A stretch of 5,157 nt of DNA from the NCBI GenBank assembly GCA_017959135.1, contig JAGDBH010000375.1, positions 1 through 5,157 on the forward strand. Direction: 5' to 3'. The notes beneath the pieces were generated by a model. The model was given only the letters and a program-made list of their open reading frames with translations, was not told the DNA's origin and did not search any database. The position numbers and the translations under genes were made by a program. Of this stretch, positions 4,585 through 5,157 are shown piece by piece; position 1 is the stretch's first letter, and each line of letters begins with the position of its first letter. Origin of the DNA: Succinivibrio sp. (lineage in GTDB: Bacteria; Pseudomonadota; Gammaproteobacteria; Enterobacterales; Succinivibrionaceae).

Positions 4585-5157
4585 ATGATCATAAAAAATG
4601 GACTGGTATTTACTCCTGACTGCACTTTTGAGGCTCACGATATCGGTATTACTGGTGAGTGCTTTTCAGAGTCATATGAAGGAGAATCTATCGACGCCTC
4701 AGACTGTTATGTTCTGCCTGGCTTTATTGATATCCATTTCCACGGCTGTATGAATTCAGATTTTATGGACGGAGAAACATCCTCCTTAGAAACAATCTGC
4801 CGTTATGAGGCTAAAAAAGGAATAACCTCTATCACTCCTGCCTCCATGACAATGGATGAGGACAGTATCTCAAAGGCTCTAAAATGTGCTGCCGGCCTGA
4901 AGGTTAAGACTGATATGGCTTCTTTTGAAGGAGTCTATCTTGAAGGACCTTTTATCAGTTCAAAAAAACTTGGCGCGCAGAATTCACTTTATGTAAAAAA
5001 GCCTGATGAAAAACTTCTTGAAAAATTCCTGACCGATTCAGATGGTCTGATAAAAACTGTAGCCATAGCACCAGAGGTTGAGAATGCTATTAATCGTATT
5101 TCTAAATTCAAGGATAGGGTAAATTTCTCAGTAGCTCATACCGATGCCGATTCTGAT
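4585..5157 (+). CDS. nagA: N-acetylglucosamine-6-phosphate deacetylase NagA, N-terminal part (cut by window edge)
   Basis: The first 191 codons of an amidohydrolase-fold enzyme that removes acetate from GlcNAc-6-phosphate to give glucosamine-6-phosphate, in amino-sugar catabolism and wall recycling; cytoplasmic. The small N-terminal beta domain (1-45) ends in LPGFIDIHFHG (44-54), where H51-x-H53 is a metal-binding pair. KKGITSITPASMT (77-89) is a family strand. LEGPFIS (119-125) provides metal ligand Glu120, and SVAHTDAD (182-189) provides His185. The other ligand His, the catalytic Asp and the C-terminus are beyond the edge. The usual KKGxHN motif reads KKLGAQN (127-133), so Gln132 replaces the His I recall from E. 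coli. GAGG (4574-4577) lies 7 nt before the ATG. It is divergent from zapG, with an operator-like palindrome upstream. Other nag genes may follow, but none is visible. Confidence 0.92.
   Translation, partial: MIIKNGLVFTPDCTFEAHDIGITGECFSESYEGESIDASDCYVLPGFIDIHFHGCMNSDFMDGETSSLETICRYEAKKGITSITPASMTMDEDSISKALKCAAGLKVKTDMASFEGVYLEGPFISSKKLGAQNSLYVKKPDEKLLEKFLTDSDGLIKTVAIAPEVENAINRISKFKDRVNFSVAHTDADSD

Noticed and set aside
1..5157. CRISPR array, insertion sequence ends, integrase attachment site or phage genes around the degQ-degS interruption
   Set aside because: I found no regularly spaced repeats, no transposase or integrase coding sequence and no matching direct repeats flanking the three inserted genes.

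Overview
The window looks like chromosomal DNA from an AT-rich gammaproteobacterium. The main reason is the order zapG (yhcB) – degQ – degS, an envelope-quality-control neighbourhood I know from Enterobacterales and relatives. Low GC, clean Shine-Dalgarno sites and a nagA locus would fit an anaerobic gut lineage such as Succinivibrionaceae, but that assignment is a guess. There is no sign of a phage, insertion sequence, CRISPR array, tRNA or rRNA.

Layout from left to right: (1) the 5' part of a DegS-like membrane-anchored serine protease on the minus strand (1-302, running off the left edge). (2) An AT-rich divergent intergenic region. (3) A small alpha/beta-hydrolase esterase on the plus strand (533-1210). 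(4) A convergent junction with a MIF-type tautomerase on the minus strand (1236-1580). (5) A strong intrinsic terminator (1594-1636) directly against the tautomerase ribosome binding site. (6) An Hsp20 small heat-shock protein, minus (1654-2109). (7) A 252-bp intergenic region holding two divergent sigma-32-like promoters and the degQ terminator. (8) degQ, a periplasmic HtrA protease with two PDZ domains, minus (2362-3759). (9) zapG, a membrane-anchored coiled-coil protein, minus (3789-4316). (10) A 268-bp divergent control region with two notable repeat structures. (11) The 5' part of nagA, plus (4585-5157, running off the right edge).

zapG and degQ look like one transcription unit: they are 29 bp apart and a terminator follows degQ. 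hsp20 has its own heat-shock promoter, and the tautomerase can only be reached easily by read-through from it. DegQ, DegS and Hsp20 are all protein-quality-control factors, so the minus-strand cluster has a common stress theme. The esterase and tautomerase have no obvious link to it. nagA begins a separate amino-sugar catabolic unit.

I found no clearly new multi-gene system. The best leads are regulatory: the paired sigma-32-like promoters, the terminator against the tautomerase start, the palindrome before nagA, and the separation of degQ from degS by three unrelated-looking genes.
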